64,000 bases of DNA from an uncultured Subdoligranulum sp. (GCA_900545545.1 UQZO01000007.1:31538-95537), one strand, 5' to 3'; shown: positions 18,511-27,373, counted from the stretch's first letter. A program made the numbers and translations. The notes: generated from the sequence alone by a model not told the origin.

Positions 18511-19509
18511 ATGACATGGAAAACCTGGCAAAAAAACGCCCTGCGCATCGTGGCCTTTCTGCTGGTACTGCTGATGCTGGTGCTGGCTGCCGGCCATTAT
18601 CTGATGCCGCAATCCAACCGCTATCTGGAAGGATACACGGCGGGCGGCATCCTGGGCGAAGATTTTGATACCATTGATGTGCTGGTACTGGGCGATTCCA
18701 ACGCTGCCCAGGGCATTGCGCCGATGAAGTGGTACGATGAGCACGGCATCACCGGCTACACCTATGCAGCGGGCTGGATGTCGATGTACAACCTCTACTA
18801 CCGGCTGCAGCAGATCTACGAGGAGCAGAACCCCAAGGTGGTGGTGCTGTGCACGGCACCGGCCTACACCAAAAAAGGCAGCGAGAGCACCATGCAGAGC
18901 GCCCTGGGCGACATTGCCGACGAGCTGCTGCCGCTGCTGCGCTTTCACGACAACTGGAAATATCTGACGCCCCAGAATCTGTTTACCGAGAAGGACTACA
19001 GCTGGCGGGACGTGAACAAAGGCTACACCCCCATCACCGATGTGGCGGGGCGCCCCAATCTGGACTACATGTATGACACCGGCGCCAGCGAATCCATTCC
19101 CTTCCTGGTCAAATTCTACATGCAGCGCATTTTGCAGCTGTGTGCCGACCATGACAGCGAGGTATTGCTGGTGACGGTTCCGGCGGCTGTGGGCTGGAAT
19201 CTGGCCCGGCACAACGGCATTGCCGCCTTTGCCGAGGAAAACGGCCTGCCCTACCTCGACTTCAATATGGCCGAGTACAATCCCGGCATCGACTGGACCA
19301 CCGACACCGCCGACGGCGGCACCCATCTGAACTGGCTGGGCGCCCAGAAAGTGACCGAGGCCCTGGGAGATTATCTGCTGGAACACTATCCCCTGGAAGA
19401 TCACCGCGGCCAAACCGGCTACGAAACCTGGGACGGTGACGCCCAGACCTACCGTGAGCAGCTTCCGGAAATCACCGAGCGGGCCAAACAAAACGCCGGA
19501 ATTGTATAA
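18511..19509 (+). CDS. Membrane-anchored SGNH-hydrolase-like protein (DltD/AlgX-like role)
   Basis: 332 residues. An N-terminal membrane anchor (IVAFLLVLLMLVLAAGHYLM) is followed by an extracytoplasmic SGNH-like domain with LVLGDSNAAQGIAP (nucleophile Ser) and DGGTHLNWLGAQK (Asp-x-x-His-like) near the C-terminus. Such proteins accompany MBOAT acyltransferases and complete transfer to the polymer or edit the carrier. AGGAG lies 11 nt before ATG 18511. Last gene of the cassette. Confidence 0.75.
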   Translation: MTWKTWQKNALRIVAFLLVLLMLVLAAGHYLMPQSNRYLEGYTAGGILGEDFDTIDVLVLGDSNAAQGIAPMKWYDEHGITGYTYAAGWMSMYNLYYRLQQIYEEQNPKVVVLCTAPAYTKKGSESTMQSALGDIADELLPLLRFHDNWKYLTPQNLFTEKDYSWRDVNKGYTPITDVAGRPNLDYMYDTGASESIPFLVKFYMQRILQLCADHDSEVLLVTVPAAVGWNLARHNGIAAFAEENGLPYLDFNMAEYNPGIDWTTDTADGGTHLNWLGAQKVTEALGDYLLEHYPLEDHRGQTGYETWDGDAQTYREQLPEITERAKQNAGIV

Positions 19510-19609
19510 TATGTACAAAATTTGACACTGCGTTTACAGCACATTGTACACGCCTTCCTCTTGCAAACCAAGTCGAAATGTTGTACTATAATAGCACAGA
19601 AAGCAATGA

Positions 19610-19655
19610 CGCTTTGGAACGGTTGGTACGCGCAGCCGTACCAAAGCGCTTTTTT
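19610..19655 (+). terminator. Terminator after the dlt-like cassette
   Basis: CGCTTTGG-A-ACGG pairs with CCGT-A-CCAAAGCG (12 bp with one A/A mismatch), followed by C and six T. An alternative stem TTGGTACG/CGTACCAA overlaps it. A TATAAT at 19587-19592 lies just upstream, without a convincing -35 box at 16-18 nt. Confidence 0.75.
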
Positions 19656-19823
19656 GTGGATAGCTTTCTTTTGCAAGAGGAAGAATACCAGAGCGCCCTG
19701 CCGGTCAACCAGGAAGGGCATCCACTTGTAGAGGGGTGGGTTCCGTTCGATATACGAGCGGCAAGACGTTCTGTTTTTCTCCTTCTTTTTTGAAACGGGA
19801 CGGGGCAGTGGCCGTCCCGTTTT
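19656..19823 (+). other. Structured non-coding segment, possible small RNA
   Basis: No convincing protein gene. Consecutive short stems are visible: TTC..GAA around 19670-19686, GCCCTGCCGG../..AGGGC near 19690-19718, CCAC/GTGG, and CCGTTCG/CGAGCGG (19743-19760). It ends in a strong terminator (AAACGGGACGG / CCGTCCCGTTTT, 19793-19823, then GCTTTT). I do not recognise a known RNA family. It could be an sRNA 3' part or just spaced terminators. Confidence 0.35.
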
Positions 19824-19839
19824 GCTTTTGCACGCAAAA

Positions 19840-19869
19840 AAATCGCCGGACCATCTGGTCCGGCGATTT
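19840..19869 (-). terminator. Terminator of the PTS IIC-like gene
   Basis: 13-bp perfect stem AAATCGCCGGACC / GGTCCGGCGATTT with loop ATCT; poly-T follows on the minus strand. Confidence 0.9.
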
Positions 19870-19878
19870 GCCGTTTTA

Positions 19879-20922
19879 TCAGGAAAGTTTGAGATCGTTT
19901 TCTTTGATCCAGCCCTTTTTGCGCAGCACCTCACAGAACAGCGTGCTGAGCACGGCGGGCAGCACAAAGCAGATCAGCACCAGACCCGCCCAGTCGAAGG
20001 CGGTGATGGTTTTGCCCATCTGTACCCAGCCGGTATAGACGCCGATCTGCCCCACCAGACCGCAGGTTCCCATACCGCTGGACACCGCCGGGCCGTTCAT
20101 CTCCAGCCGGAACAGACAGGTAGCCAGGGGGCCGGTGATGGCCGAGGCCAGCGTGGGCGGAATCCAGATGCGCGGGTTACGCAGGATGTTGGGCATCTGC
20201 AGCATGCTGGTACCCAGGCCCTGGCTGACCAGACCGCCCACACCGTTTTCCTTGTAGCTCATGACCGCAAAGCCCACCATCTGGGCGCAGCAGCCTGCCA
20301 CCGCCGCACCGCCTGCCAGGCCGGTCAGGCCCAGGGCCGCGCAGATCGCCGCGCTGGAGATGGGCAGCGTCAGCGCCACACCCACCAGCACCGAAACAAT
20401 GATGCCCATGAGCAGCGGCTGCAGCTCGGTAGCCCACATGATAACGCTGCCCACGGCACTGGCCGCCGCGCCGATGGCCGGGGCAAACAGCACGCTGAGC
20501 CCCGTGCCCACCAGAATGGTCACCGCCGGGGTGATGAGAATATCGATTTTGGTCTCCTTGCTGACCAGCTTGCCGGCCTCCGCCGCCACAATGGCAATGA
20601 GGTAGACCGCCAGCGGGCCGCCTGCGCCGCCCAGTTCATTGGCCGCGCCGCCCACCGCAATCAGGCTGAACAGCACCAGCTGGGGTGCGTGCAGGGCATA
20701 GCCGATGGACGCCGCCATGGCAGGACCGGCCACCGCAGTGGCATACCCGCCTGCCGCAACGAGAAACGCGATGCCCAGCTGCTCGCCCAGCGTCTTGATG
20801 ATGGTGCCGATGAGCAGGCTGGCGAACAACCCCTGCGCCATGGCGCCCATGGCATCAATGCCGTAACGATGGGCCGAGATGATGACATCTTTCTTTTTGA
20901 AAAACGAACGTATTTCCTCCAT
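19879..20922 (-). CDS. PTS EIIC-like membrane protein (PTS_EIIC_2 family)
   Basis: 347 residues, about ten hydrophobic segments rich in Gly/Ala. The start MEEIRSFFKKKDVIISAHRY and the segments GAAVAGCCAQMVGFAVMSYK, GTSMLQMPNILRNP and GPLATCLFRLEMNGPAVSSG fit the PF13303-type EIIC-like proteins. No EIIA or EIIB is encoded nearby, so whether it is a true phosphotransferase permease or a sugar-binding membrane regulator is unclear. Single gene with its own terminator. Confidence 0.75.
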   Translation of the reverse strand: MEEIRSFFKKKDVIISAHRYGIDAMGAMAQGLFASLLIGTIIKTLGEQLGIAFLVAAGGYATAVAGPAMAASIGYALHAPQLVLFSLIAVGGAANELGGAGGPLAVYLIAIVAAEAGKLVSKETKIDILITPAVTILVGTGLSVLFAPAIGAAASAVGSVIMWATELQPLLMGIIVSVLVGVALTLPISSAAICAALGLTGLAGGAAVAGCCAQMVGFAVMSYKENGVGGLVSQGLGTSMLQMPNILRNPRIWIPPTLASAITGPLATCLFRLEMNGPAVSSGMGTCGLVGQIGVYTGWVQMGKTITAFDWAGLVLICFVLPAVLSTLFCEVLRKKGWIKENDLKLS

Positions 20923-21060
20923 AAGTACACTTCCCTCCCAGAAATTAACGGTATTTTAGCACCACCCCCCACAAAATGCAACCCGCCGATTGAAAAAAGA
21001 AGCGGGTTGCTGTACAATATAACAAAGAAACCGATTCTGTTAAAAGGAGCGCGGACCATT

Positions 21061-21813
21061 ATGGTAGAAACCTTTACCACCCATATCACACCCTATGGTC
21101 TGGACCGCAACGTCTTTTTGTATCTGCCGGACGACTGGCAGGCTTCCGGCCGCCGGTATCCGGTGGTGTATATGTTCGACGGGCACAACCTGTTTTTTGA
21201 TTCCACCGCCACCTACGGCACCTGCTGGGGGCTGAAAGAATATCTGGATGCCCACCCCGAGGCCATCGTTGTAGCGCCGGAGTGCAACCACGAGGGCAAC
21301 CGCCGGCTGGAGGAATACTGCCCCTATGAATCCGACTGGTTCGACGGCATCCACGGCACCGGCAGGCAGTATATGGACTGGCTGGTGCAGGAACTGAAAC
21401 CCTGGGTGGATACCCATTACCCCACCCTGCCCGACCGGGCCCACACGGCCATCGGCGGGTCCAGCATGGGCGGTCTGATGAGCCTGTACGCTGCGGCGAT
21501 GTATAACGCTGTATTCAGCAAAGCGGCCTGCCTGTCGCCCTCGGTACGGCTGTGCATGGAACCGCTGACTGCCGATCTGCACGGTGCCAAACTGCGCAAG
21601 GATACCCGCGTTTACCTGAGCTGGGGCGAACTGGAGGCCAACAGCCAGCACCAGCTGGCCGAGTACACCCACAACGCCCTGACCGTGGCCCGCATCCTGA
21701 CCGAGGCGGGCGCCGCCGTCTATCCCTATTTCCAGATGAACGGACGGCACTGCGAAGCCGACTGGCGCCGCCAGCTGGATGGCTGCTTCCGTTTTCTGTT
21801 CGGCTGGAACTGA
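21061..21813 (+). CDS. Esterase D/Fes-type alpha/beta hydrolase
   Basis: 250 residues. The catalytic nucleophile is Ser in IGGSSMGGLMSLYAA; YPVVYMFDGHNLFF and VVAPECNHEGNRR are typical of the putative-esterase family (PF00756). The acid and His fall in the C-terminal third (GRHCEADWRRQL). Substrates of this family include acyl esters of sugars and siderophores; none can be singled out. AAGGAG lies upstream of ATG 21061. The DJ-1 gene follows 42 bp later, probably in the same transcript. Confidence 0.85.
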   Translation: MVETFTTHITPYGLDRNVFLYLPDDWQASGRRYPVVYMFDGHNLFFDSTATYGTCWGLKEYLDAHPEAIVVAPECNHEGNRRLEEYCPYESDWFDGIHGTGRQYMDWLVQELKPWVDTHYPTLPDRAHTAIGGSSMGGLMSLYAAAMYNAVFSKAACLSPSVRLCMEPLTADLHGAKLRKDTRVYLSWGELEANSQHQLAEYTHNALTVARILTEAGAAVYPYFQMNGRHCEADWRRQLDGCFRFLFGWN

Positions 21814-21855
21814 TCCCGCCGAATGCTGCAACCGATATTGAAGGAGGTATTTCCC

Positions 21856-22413
21856 ATGTCGAAAAAAGCCGTTATCTTTTTTGCGCCGGGCCTGGAAGAA
21901 TGCGAGGGCCTGCTCTGTGTGGACATTCTGCGCCGTGCCGGGGTGGAAGTGACCATCGCCGCTGTGGGCGGCAACCAGACCGTGACCAGCGCACGCCAGG
22001 TGAATATCGTGGCGGACGCCCTGGCCGAGAATGTAAATTACAGCGCCTATGATGCCTGCATCCTGCCGGGCGGCATCCCGGGCGTGAACAACCTGAAGGC
22101 CGATGCTACCGTGGCCAAAACCTGCCGTGACTTTGCCGAGGCGGGCAAACTTGTGGCGGCCATCTGTGCCGGTCCCACCGTGCTGGCTTCTTTCGGCGTG
22201 CTGAAAGGCAAGAAGGCCACCGTTTACCCCGGTATGGACGCTCCCCTGACCGAGGGCGGTGCCGAATACACCGGCTTGCCCCTGACCATCGACGGCAACA
22301 TCGTTACCGGTGAAGCCCTGGGCGCCGCGATCCCCTTTGCCCTGGCCCTGGCCCGCCTGCTTGGCAGCGCCGAGGATTCCGACCGGGTGAAGAAAGCCAT
22401 CGTCTACCAATAA
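21856..22413 (+). CDS. DJ-1/PfpI family protein
   Basis: 185 residues of the DJ-1 type. The conserved Cys elbow is AAICAGPTVLASFGVL, with the acidic partner Glu in APGLEECEG and PGGIPGVNNL. Members act as glyoxalase/deglycase-like or redox chaperones; a methylglyoxal synthase gene lies opposite just downstream, which is suggestive but may be coincidence. GAAGGAGG 8 nt before ATG 21856 decides the start. Confidence 0.9.
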   Translation: MSKKAVIFFAPGLEECEGLLCVDILRRAGVEVTIAAVGGNQTVTSARQVNIVADALAENVNYSAYDACILPGGIPGVNNLKADATVAKTCRDFAEAGKLVAAICAGPTVLASFGVLKGKKATVYPGMDAPLTEGGAEYTGLPLTIDGNIVTGEALGAAIPFALALARLLGSAEDSDRVKKAIVYQ

Positions 22414-22424
22414 TCCAAAACGGA

Positions 22425-22460
22425 AAAAGAGCCTGTTTCCCGCGGGAAACAGGCTCTTTT
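22425..22460. terminator. Bidirectional terminator
   Basis: Perfect 36-nt palindrome: AAAAGAGCCTGTTTCCCG followed by its complement. It lies between the convergent DJ-1 and mgsA genes. Confidence 0.9.
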
Positions 22461-22471
22461 GGTTTTGTGGC

Positions 22472-22876
22472 TTACTTGCGGTTGCGCTGCAATTCGATCC
22501 AGGCAAGGTCGCCGCGCTCCAGGCCGTGGATCAGCACCTCGGCCGTAGCGATGTTGGTGGCCACCGGAATGGTGTGCATATCACACAGGCGCAGCAGTGT
22601 AGCATCGTTGGGTTCCCCGGGTTTGGCCCCCACCGGGTCCCGGAAGAACAGCAGCATATCCACTTCCCCGCAGCCGATCATGGCCGCGATCTGCTCGGCG
22701 CCGCCGCGACCGCCCGGGTACAGGCAGCGCACCGACAGCCCCGTTGCATCATGGACGATTTTGCCGGTTACACCGGTAGCCACCAACTCATTCTGCGACA
22801 GGATGCGGACATAGGCTGTACAAAACTGTGCCATCAATTCCTTGCGGGAATCGTGGGCGATCAAAGCGATTCTCAT
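22472..22876 (-). CDS. mgsA: Methylglyoxal synthase
   Basis: 134 residues. It converts dihydroxyacetone phosphate to methylglyoxal and phosphate, a glycolytic overflow bypass. Motifs: IALIAHDSRKE, VTGKIVHDATGLSV, CLYPGGRGGAEQIAAMI (phosphate binding), LLFFRDPVGAKPGEPND and DMHTIPVATNIATAE. ATG 22876 has AGGGAGAG upstream. Confidence 0.95.
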   Translation of the reverse strand: MRIALIAHDSRKELMAQFCTAYVRILSQNELVATGVTGKIVHDATGLSVRCLYPGGRGGAEQIAAMIGCGEVDMLLFFRDPVGAKPGEPNDATLLRLCDMHTIPVATNIATAEVLIHGLERGDLAWIELQRNRK

Positions 22877-22935
22877 GACGAATACTCTCTCCCTCTGGGG
22901 GCCCACCATGGCCCCAAAACAAAGATATCCTTTAT

Positions 22936-22964
22936 ATGATAAGACACTTTGGCCAAAAATGCAA
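22936..22964 (-). promoter_or_regulatory. Promoter of mgsA
   Basis: Minus strand: TTGCAT (22964-22959), 17 nt, TATCAT (22941-22936), about 60 nt before the start. Confidence 0.5.
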
Positions 22965-23134
22965 GTCTCACCGCATACAAAGCACCAAAAACCGTACCCG
23001 CTTCCCTTTATATCTTGTCGTTTTGACCAAAAGCCCCCGGTAAAGTTTGGCAAAACGGCGCGCGGTGTCCATGTTATAATAAAGGAAATCAGAAGGGGGC
23101 GTTTCTCCGACGCCCTGCTAAAGGAGGATCTACC

Positions 23135-23728
23135 ATGAGGAAATCTGCCCAGACGATCATTCGTCCCGATGCATGCTATACCATTGCCGCTGCAAACGGC
23201 CGCGTGTTGGAGGTGGCCGATTTCAATACCGAGAACGGCGCTTCGGTGCGTTTGTGGAGCTATGAGGGCCAGCCCTGGCAGCAGTGGCGGTTTGAGGAAG
23301 CGGGCGAGGGCGAATACCGCATCAAAAACCGCTTTACCGGCAAGGTCATGGATCTGGCCATGTCCGGCGTAGCCAACGGTACCTGGATTCACCAGTGGAG
23401 CCAGACCTCCGGCGCGGGCCAGCGCTGGCAGATTGTGGAGGCCGGCGGCGGCAAGGTAAAACTGCGCAACGTGCTGGCCGATAAAGTCATTGATCTGGTG
23501 GGCATGCGGGTAGAAAACGGTACCCAGGCCCAGATCTGGCAGGATGTTTCGGGCGAGAACCAGCTGTGGAAACTGGAACCCGTGCCTGACCGGCTGATGG
23601 AAAAACCGCTGGAGGCACCGCCCGCCAAGGCACCTGCCAAGGCGGCCAGAACCACCAAATCCACCCGTACCCAGACCGGCAAAAAGGCCAGCGGCAAATC
23701 CGCCCGCCGGGCCAGCAAAAACAAATAA
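23135..23728 (+). CDS. Ricin-type beta-trefoil lectin with histone H1-like tail
   Basis: 197 residues. A ricin-B-like trefoil covers about residues 10-150, with three repeats visible through WQQWRFEEA, GQRWQIVEAG and NQLWKLEPV (the QxW motifs). Residues 155-197 are a Lys/Ala/Pro-rich basic tail (PPAKAPAKAARTTKSTRT, KKASGKSARRASKNK). There is no signal peptide, so the protein should be cytoplasmic, unusual for this sugar-binding fold. AAAGGAGG lies 7-8 nt before ATG 23135. Function unknown; nucleic acid or polyanion binding by the tail is inference. Confidence 0.8.
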   Translation: MRKSAQTIIRPDACYTIAAANGRVLEVADFNTENGASVRLWSYEGQPWQQWRFEEAGEGEYRIKNRFTGKVMDLAMSGVANGTWIHQWSQTSGAGQRWQIVEAGGGKVKLRNVLADKVIDLVGMRVENGTQAQIWQDVSGENQLWKLEPVPDRLMEKPLEAPPAKAPAKAARTTKSTRTQTGKKASGKSARRASKNK

Positions 23729-23844
23729 AATTCTATTGGGCCAGCCTCCGCATCCAGCGGGGGCTGGCTTCATCTTGCAGGGGCCGGAAAAGCCTGTTAT
23801 AATAATAAAAAACCGTAAAAGGCACGAAAGGCAGTACAAACGCT

Positions 23845-25032
23845 ATGCAGTTTACCGAGCTTACCCATGTTGCGCCCGAAATCATCCGCGCTACCCAGGC
23901 CATGGGCTTTACCGAAATGACCGAAATCCAGGAAAAAGCCATTCCGCTGATGATGGGCGGCCACGATATGATCGCCAAGGCCCCCACCGGCACCGGCAAG
24001 ACGGTGGCTTTTGGCATCCCCATTCTTTCCAGGGTCGACCCGGCCAGCCTGAAACCCCAGGCCGTGGTGCTGAGCCCCACCCGGGAACTGGCCCAGCAGA
24101 TTGCCCAGGACCTGCAGAATCTGGCGCAGTTTTTGCCCGATATCAAGATTGTCTGCGTCTACGGCGGCGCCGGGCTGGACAAACAGCAGCGCCAGCTGAA
24201 GGCGGGCTGCCAGATCGTGGTGGCCACGCCGGGCCGCCTGATGGACCATTACCGCCACCACGCCATTGATGTTTCCGATGTGGAGACCGTAGTGCTGGAC
24301 GAGGCCGATGAGATGCTGAACATGGGTTTCTACAAGGATGTGCGCCACATCATCGACCTGATGAAGCACCGCAAGAGCCTGTCCATGTTCTCGGCCACCA
24401 TCAGCCGCGAGGTGCTGGACATCGGCTGGCTGTACCAGCACAATGCCGCCGAGGTCAGCGTGCAGCCGGTGGAGGATTCCAGCCCCAAAATTGCCCAGTA
24501 CAAGCTGCTGACCACCGGCCGCGACAAGCTGGCCGATGCCGCCCAGATCATCATCTCGGAAGGGTACAAACGGGTGATGATCTTCTGCAACACCAAGTAC
24601 AATACCGGTATGCTGGCCAACCAGCTGGCCCGGCTGAACTTCAACGTGGATTGCCTGCACGGTGATCTTTCCCAGGCGGAGCGCAACCGCATCATGACCC
24701 GGTTCAAGGCCGGGGAGATTGCGGTGCTGGTAGCCACCGACGTGGCGGCCCGCGGCATCGACGTTTCCGATGTGGACGCCGTCATCAACTACGATGTGCC
24801 CGAGGAAAACGAGCACTACACCCACCGCATCGGCCGCACCGGCCGTGCCCGCAAGGAGGGCGCCAGCTACCTGTTCTACACCAAGGAGGAGCAGAAGCGG
24901 GTGGACCAGCTGCTGCGGCTGACCCGCAACCTGGACGACTGCAAAGCCGTGAAGTTTGATTTCAACCACGAAAAACTGATCGTGGAAGAAAACAAGCCCC
25001 AGGATCGGTTCCAGATCAAAGCATACTTCTGA
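23845..25032 (+). CDS. DEAD-box RNA helicase
   Basis: 395 residues, the core two RecA-like domains with a short C-terminus. Motifs in order: Q motif (FTEMTEIQEKAIP), I APTGTGKT, Ia PTRELAQQ, II VLDEADEML, III FSATIS, IV MIFCNTK, V ATDVAARGID, VI HRIGRTGRA. It unwinds RNA in ribosome assembly or mRNA decay. It lacks the long basic tail of full-length CshA, so the specific orthologue is left open. Confidence 0.95.
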   Translation: MQFTELTHVAPEIIRATQAMGFTEMTEIQEKAIPLMMGGHDMIAKAPTGTGKTVAFGIPILSRVDPASLKPQAVVLSPTRELAQQIAQDLQNLAQFLPDIKIVCVYGGAGLDKQQRQLKAGCQIVVATPGRLMDHYRHHAIDVSDVETVVLDEADEMLNMGFYKDVRHIIDLMKHRKSLSMFSATISREVLDIGWLYQHNAAEVSVQPVEDSSPKIAQYKLLTTGRDKLADAAQIIISEGYKRVMIFCNTKYNTGMLANQLARLNFNVDCLHGDLSQAERNRIMTRFKAGEIAVLVATDVAARGIDVSDVDAVINYDVPEENEHYTHRIGRTGRARKEGASYLFYTKEEQKRVDQLLRLTRNLDDCKAVKFDFNHEKLIVEENKPQDRFQIKAYF

Positions 25033-25035
25033 CAA

Positions 25036-25070
25036 AAAATACCGGGAGCAAATGCTCCCGGTATTTTTTT
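25036..25070. terminator. Bidirectional terminator
   Basis: AATACCGGGAGCA, loop AAT, GCTCCCGGTATT then T7. It lies between the helicase and the converging kinase gene. Confidence 0.9.
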
Positions 25071-25076
25071 ACCTTT

Positions 25077-26510
25077 TCAATTTCCGGCCGGCAGGGTGAA
25101 GACGAAGCGGCACCACTTGCCTTCTTCGCTTTCGGCGTGGATCTGCCCGCCCGAGAGGTTGATGAGAATCTTGCAGATATGCAGGCCCAGGCCGCTGCCG
25201 CGGGTGTTCATGCCGCGGGAACGGTCCTCCTTATAGAAGCGCTCAAACACAAAGGGCAGCGCTTCGGGGGCGATGCCGGCGCCGGTGTTTTCGATGCGCA
25301 CCTCCACCATGTTGCCCTTCTTCTGGGCCGCAAAGGAGATGGTACCGCCCTCCGGCGTGAACTTGATGGCGTTATCCACAATGTTGTAGACCACCTGGTG
25401 CACAAAGTCCGGGTCGGCGAAAATGGGCATGGGCGGCCCGCCCAGCCCCTGGATATCGATCTTGCCGTCCTCGATGCGCTGCTCATCGCTGAGCACCACA
25501 TCGGTGACGGTTTTCCACAGATCATAGTTCTGGGCGTGGATGGGCACCTCCCCGGCTTCCAGCTTGGTAATGTCCAGCATATTCTGCACCAGACGCGCCA
25601 AACGGCCGGTCTCCTGGGAGACAACGGTCAGATAATGCTGGTTTTCCTCCGGCGGGATGGTGCCGTCCAGCATGCCGTCAATAAAGCCCTTGATGGTGGT
25701 CATCGGCGTGCGGAGCTCGTGGGCGATGTTGCCCATGAACTGCCCGCGGGAATTATCAATGGTCTGCAGACGCATGGCCATATTGTTGAAGGTAGTAGCA
25801 AAATCCGCCAGTTCCACGCAGCCGTCCACCGGAGCGCGGGCGGTAAAATCTCCGCTGCCCAGCCGCCGGGCGGCCTCGCTGATATCCTCGATGGGGCCGG
25901 TGATGCGCCGTGCCAGCACCCAGCACAGCAAGCTGCACAGCAGCAAAATAGCCGTTGCCGAGATGCCGAACATGACCAGCATATCCATGATGTAGGACCC
26001 CAGCGCCGTCATGGGGCTGGCGGCAAACAGATATCCCACCGTACCGCCGACGTCGATGCGGCGCCCGGCCGTGTAGAATTTATCTTTAAAGACGCCGCCC
26101 AGCGTGCCGGTGTCAAATACATCCCCGCCCTGGTCCATCTTGTCCAGCAGTTCCTTGGGGATATACTGCTGAACAAAATCCGCGCCGTCGGTATGCAGCA
26201 GCACCTGGCCGTCCTCCGAGGCAACGAACACCAGCGCGCCCGATGTGGTGTTGAACAGTTCAAATCCGCTGCGGGCATCCTGGGCGCGTTCATCCCCCAG
26301 CGGCCTGGTGACGATGGAACCGCCTTCGGCAAAGCGCTGGCTCAGTGCACTGGCACCGTCCAGAATTGCGGTGAGAGCCGTGCGGCGCTCGTTGACAAAA
26401 TAGGCAGCCGAAAGCGCCGTCTGGATGGCACACATCACACTGAGGCCCAGAATCAGCACCACCGCAATGGTGGAGAAAAACTCCCGGCTGATGGTTTTGC
26501 GGTGACTCAT
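25077..26510 (-). CDS. Membrane sensor histidine kinase
   Basis: 477 residues. TM1 about 11-33, extracytoplasmic sensor about 35-165, TM2 about 172-200, HAMP about 200-250, HisKA with phospho-His in NIAHELRTPM (His 264), then HATPase with NIVDNAIKFTPEGG (N box), ENTGAGI (G1), FERFYKEDRSR (F box) and GSGLGLHI (G2). It overlaps the upstream response regulator by 4 bp, so they are translationally coupled. The stimulus is unknown. Confidence 0.95.
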   Translation of the reverse strand: MSHRKTISREFFSTIAVVLILGLSVMCAIQTALSAAYFVNERRTALTAILDGASALSQRFAEGGSIVTRPLGDERAQDARSGFELFNTTSGALVFVASEDGQVLLHTDGADFVQQYIPKELLDKMDQGGDVFDTGTLGGVFKDKFYTAGRRIDVGGTVGYLFAASPMTALGSYIMDMLVMFGISATAILLLCSLLCWVLARRITGPIEDISEAARRLGSGDFTARAPVDGCVELADFATTFNNMAMRLQTIDNSRGQFMGNIAHELRTPMTTIKGFIDGMLDGTIPPEENQHYLTVVSQETGRLARLVQNMLDITKLEAGEVPIHAQNYDLWKTVTDVVLSDEQRIEDGKIDIQGLGGPPMPIFADPDFVHQVVYNIVDNAIKFTPEGGTISFAAQKKGNMVEVRIENTGAGIAPEALPFVFERFYKEDRSRGMNTRGSGLGLHICKILINLSGGQIHAESEEGKWCRFVFTLPAGN

Positions 26511-27193
26511 TCCCTCACCTCGAACTTATAGCCCACGCCCCAGACGGTTTTCAGGTTCCATTTGTCCGATGCGCCCTCCAGCTTTTCGCGCAGGCGCTTG
26601 ACATGTACGTCGATGGTGCGGGAGTCGCCATAATATTCAAAGCCCCACACCTCGTCCAGCAGCTGGTCACGGGTGTAAACGCGGTTGGGATGCCCGGCCA
26701 GGCAGGCCAGCAGTTCCAGCTCCTTGGGCGGCGCTTCCACCACCTTGCCCTTGACCTTGAGCTCGTAGCGGTTCATATCCAGGTGCAGGTTGTCGAAATC
26801 ATACACGCCCTTGTTGTCCTCTTCCTTGGTGGAACGGCGCAGCACCGCCTTGATGCGGGCCGTGACCTCCTTGGCGTCAAAGGGTTTGACGATATAGTCG
26901 TCGGCGCCCAGCTCCAGGCCCAGCACCTTGTCGTAGGTTTCGCCCTTGGCCGTCAGCATGATGATGGGGGTGTTGTCCTTGGCGCGGATCTTGCGGCAGA
27001 CCTCCCAGCCGTCCATCACCGGCATCATGACATCCAGCAGCACCAGGTCGGGATGCAGCTTGTCAAATTCGGCCAGGGCGGCGCTGCCGTCATGGACCAT
27101 CGTTACGTTATACCCCTCTTTGACCAGATAGAGGCGCAGCAGTTCGCAGATATTTTTATCGTCATCTACAACCAGAATTTTCTCGTTTGCCAT
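26507..27193 (-). CDS. OmpR/PhoB-family response regulator
   Basis: 228 residues. The receiver domain has the acidic pair VVDDDKN, phosphoacceptor Asp in LVLLDVMMP, Thr in IMLTAK and Lys in DDYIVKPFD. The winged helix carries LELLACLAGHPNRVYTRDQL and DVHVKRLREKLE. ATG 27193 has GGAGGG 9 nt upstream. First gene of the pair with the kinase. Confidence 0.96.
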   Translation of the reverse strand: MANEKILVVDDDKNICELLRLYLVKEGYNVTMVHDGSAALAEFDKLHPDLVLLDVMMPVMDGWEVCRKIRAKDNTPIIMLTAKGETYDKVLGLELGADDYIVKPFDAKEVTARIKAVLRRSTKEEDNKGVYDFDNLHLDMNRYELKVKGKVVEAPPKELELLACLAGHPNRVYTRDQLLDEVWGFEYYGDSRTIDVHVKRLREKLEGASDKWNLKTVWGVGYKFEVRE

Positions 27194-27373
27194 CGTAATG
27201 TCCCTCCGTTTTGGCGGCACGCCGCGGCGGCGTGCTCATTATAAATTCTATTATACTGTATAATTGTGGATAAAAAAAGAACCAAGCGACGGTTTTGGCG
27301 CATTTTTCTTGCGTGGTGACGACCATGTGTGTATAATAAGGGATGGAAAAAACGCCAAAAGGAGCGAAACAAT

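Noticed and set aside
19690..19720. Resemblance to the SRP RNA apical loop (GGUCAACCAGGAAGGG)
   Set aside because: The invariant SRP core (GUCAGG.CCGGAAGG.AGCAGCC) is not present and the flanking stem is wrong.
19578..19793. 71-codon ORF starting MLYYNSTESNDALERL
   Set aside because: It starts inside the TATAAT region, has no ribosome site and crosses a terminator hairpin.
19822..21813. Extended plus-strand frame of 663 codons ending in the esterase
   Set aside because: Only the part from 21061 has a ribosome site and esterase homology; the upstream part is antisense to the PTS IIC-like gene.
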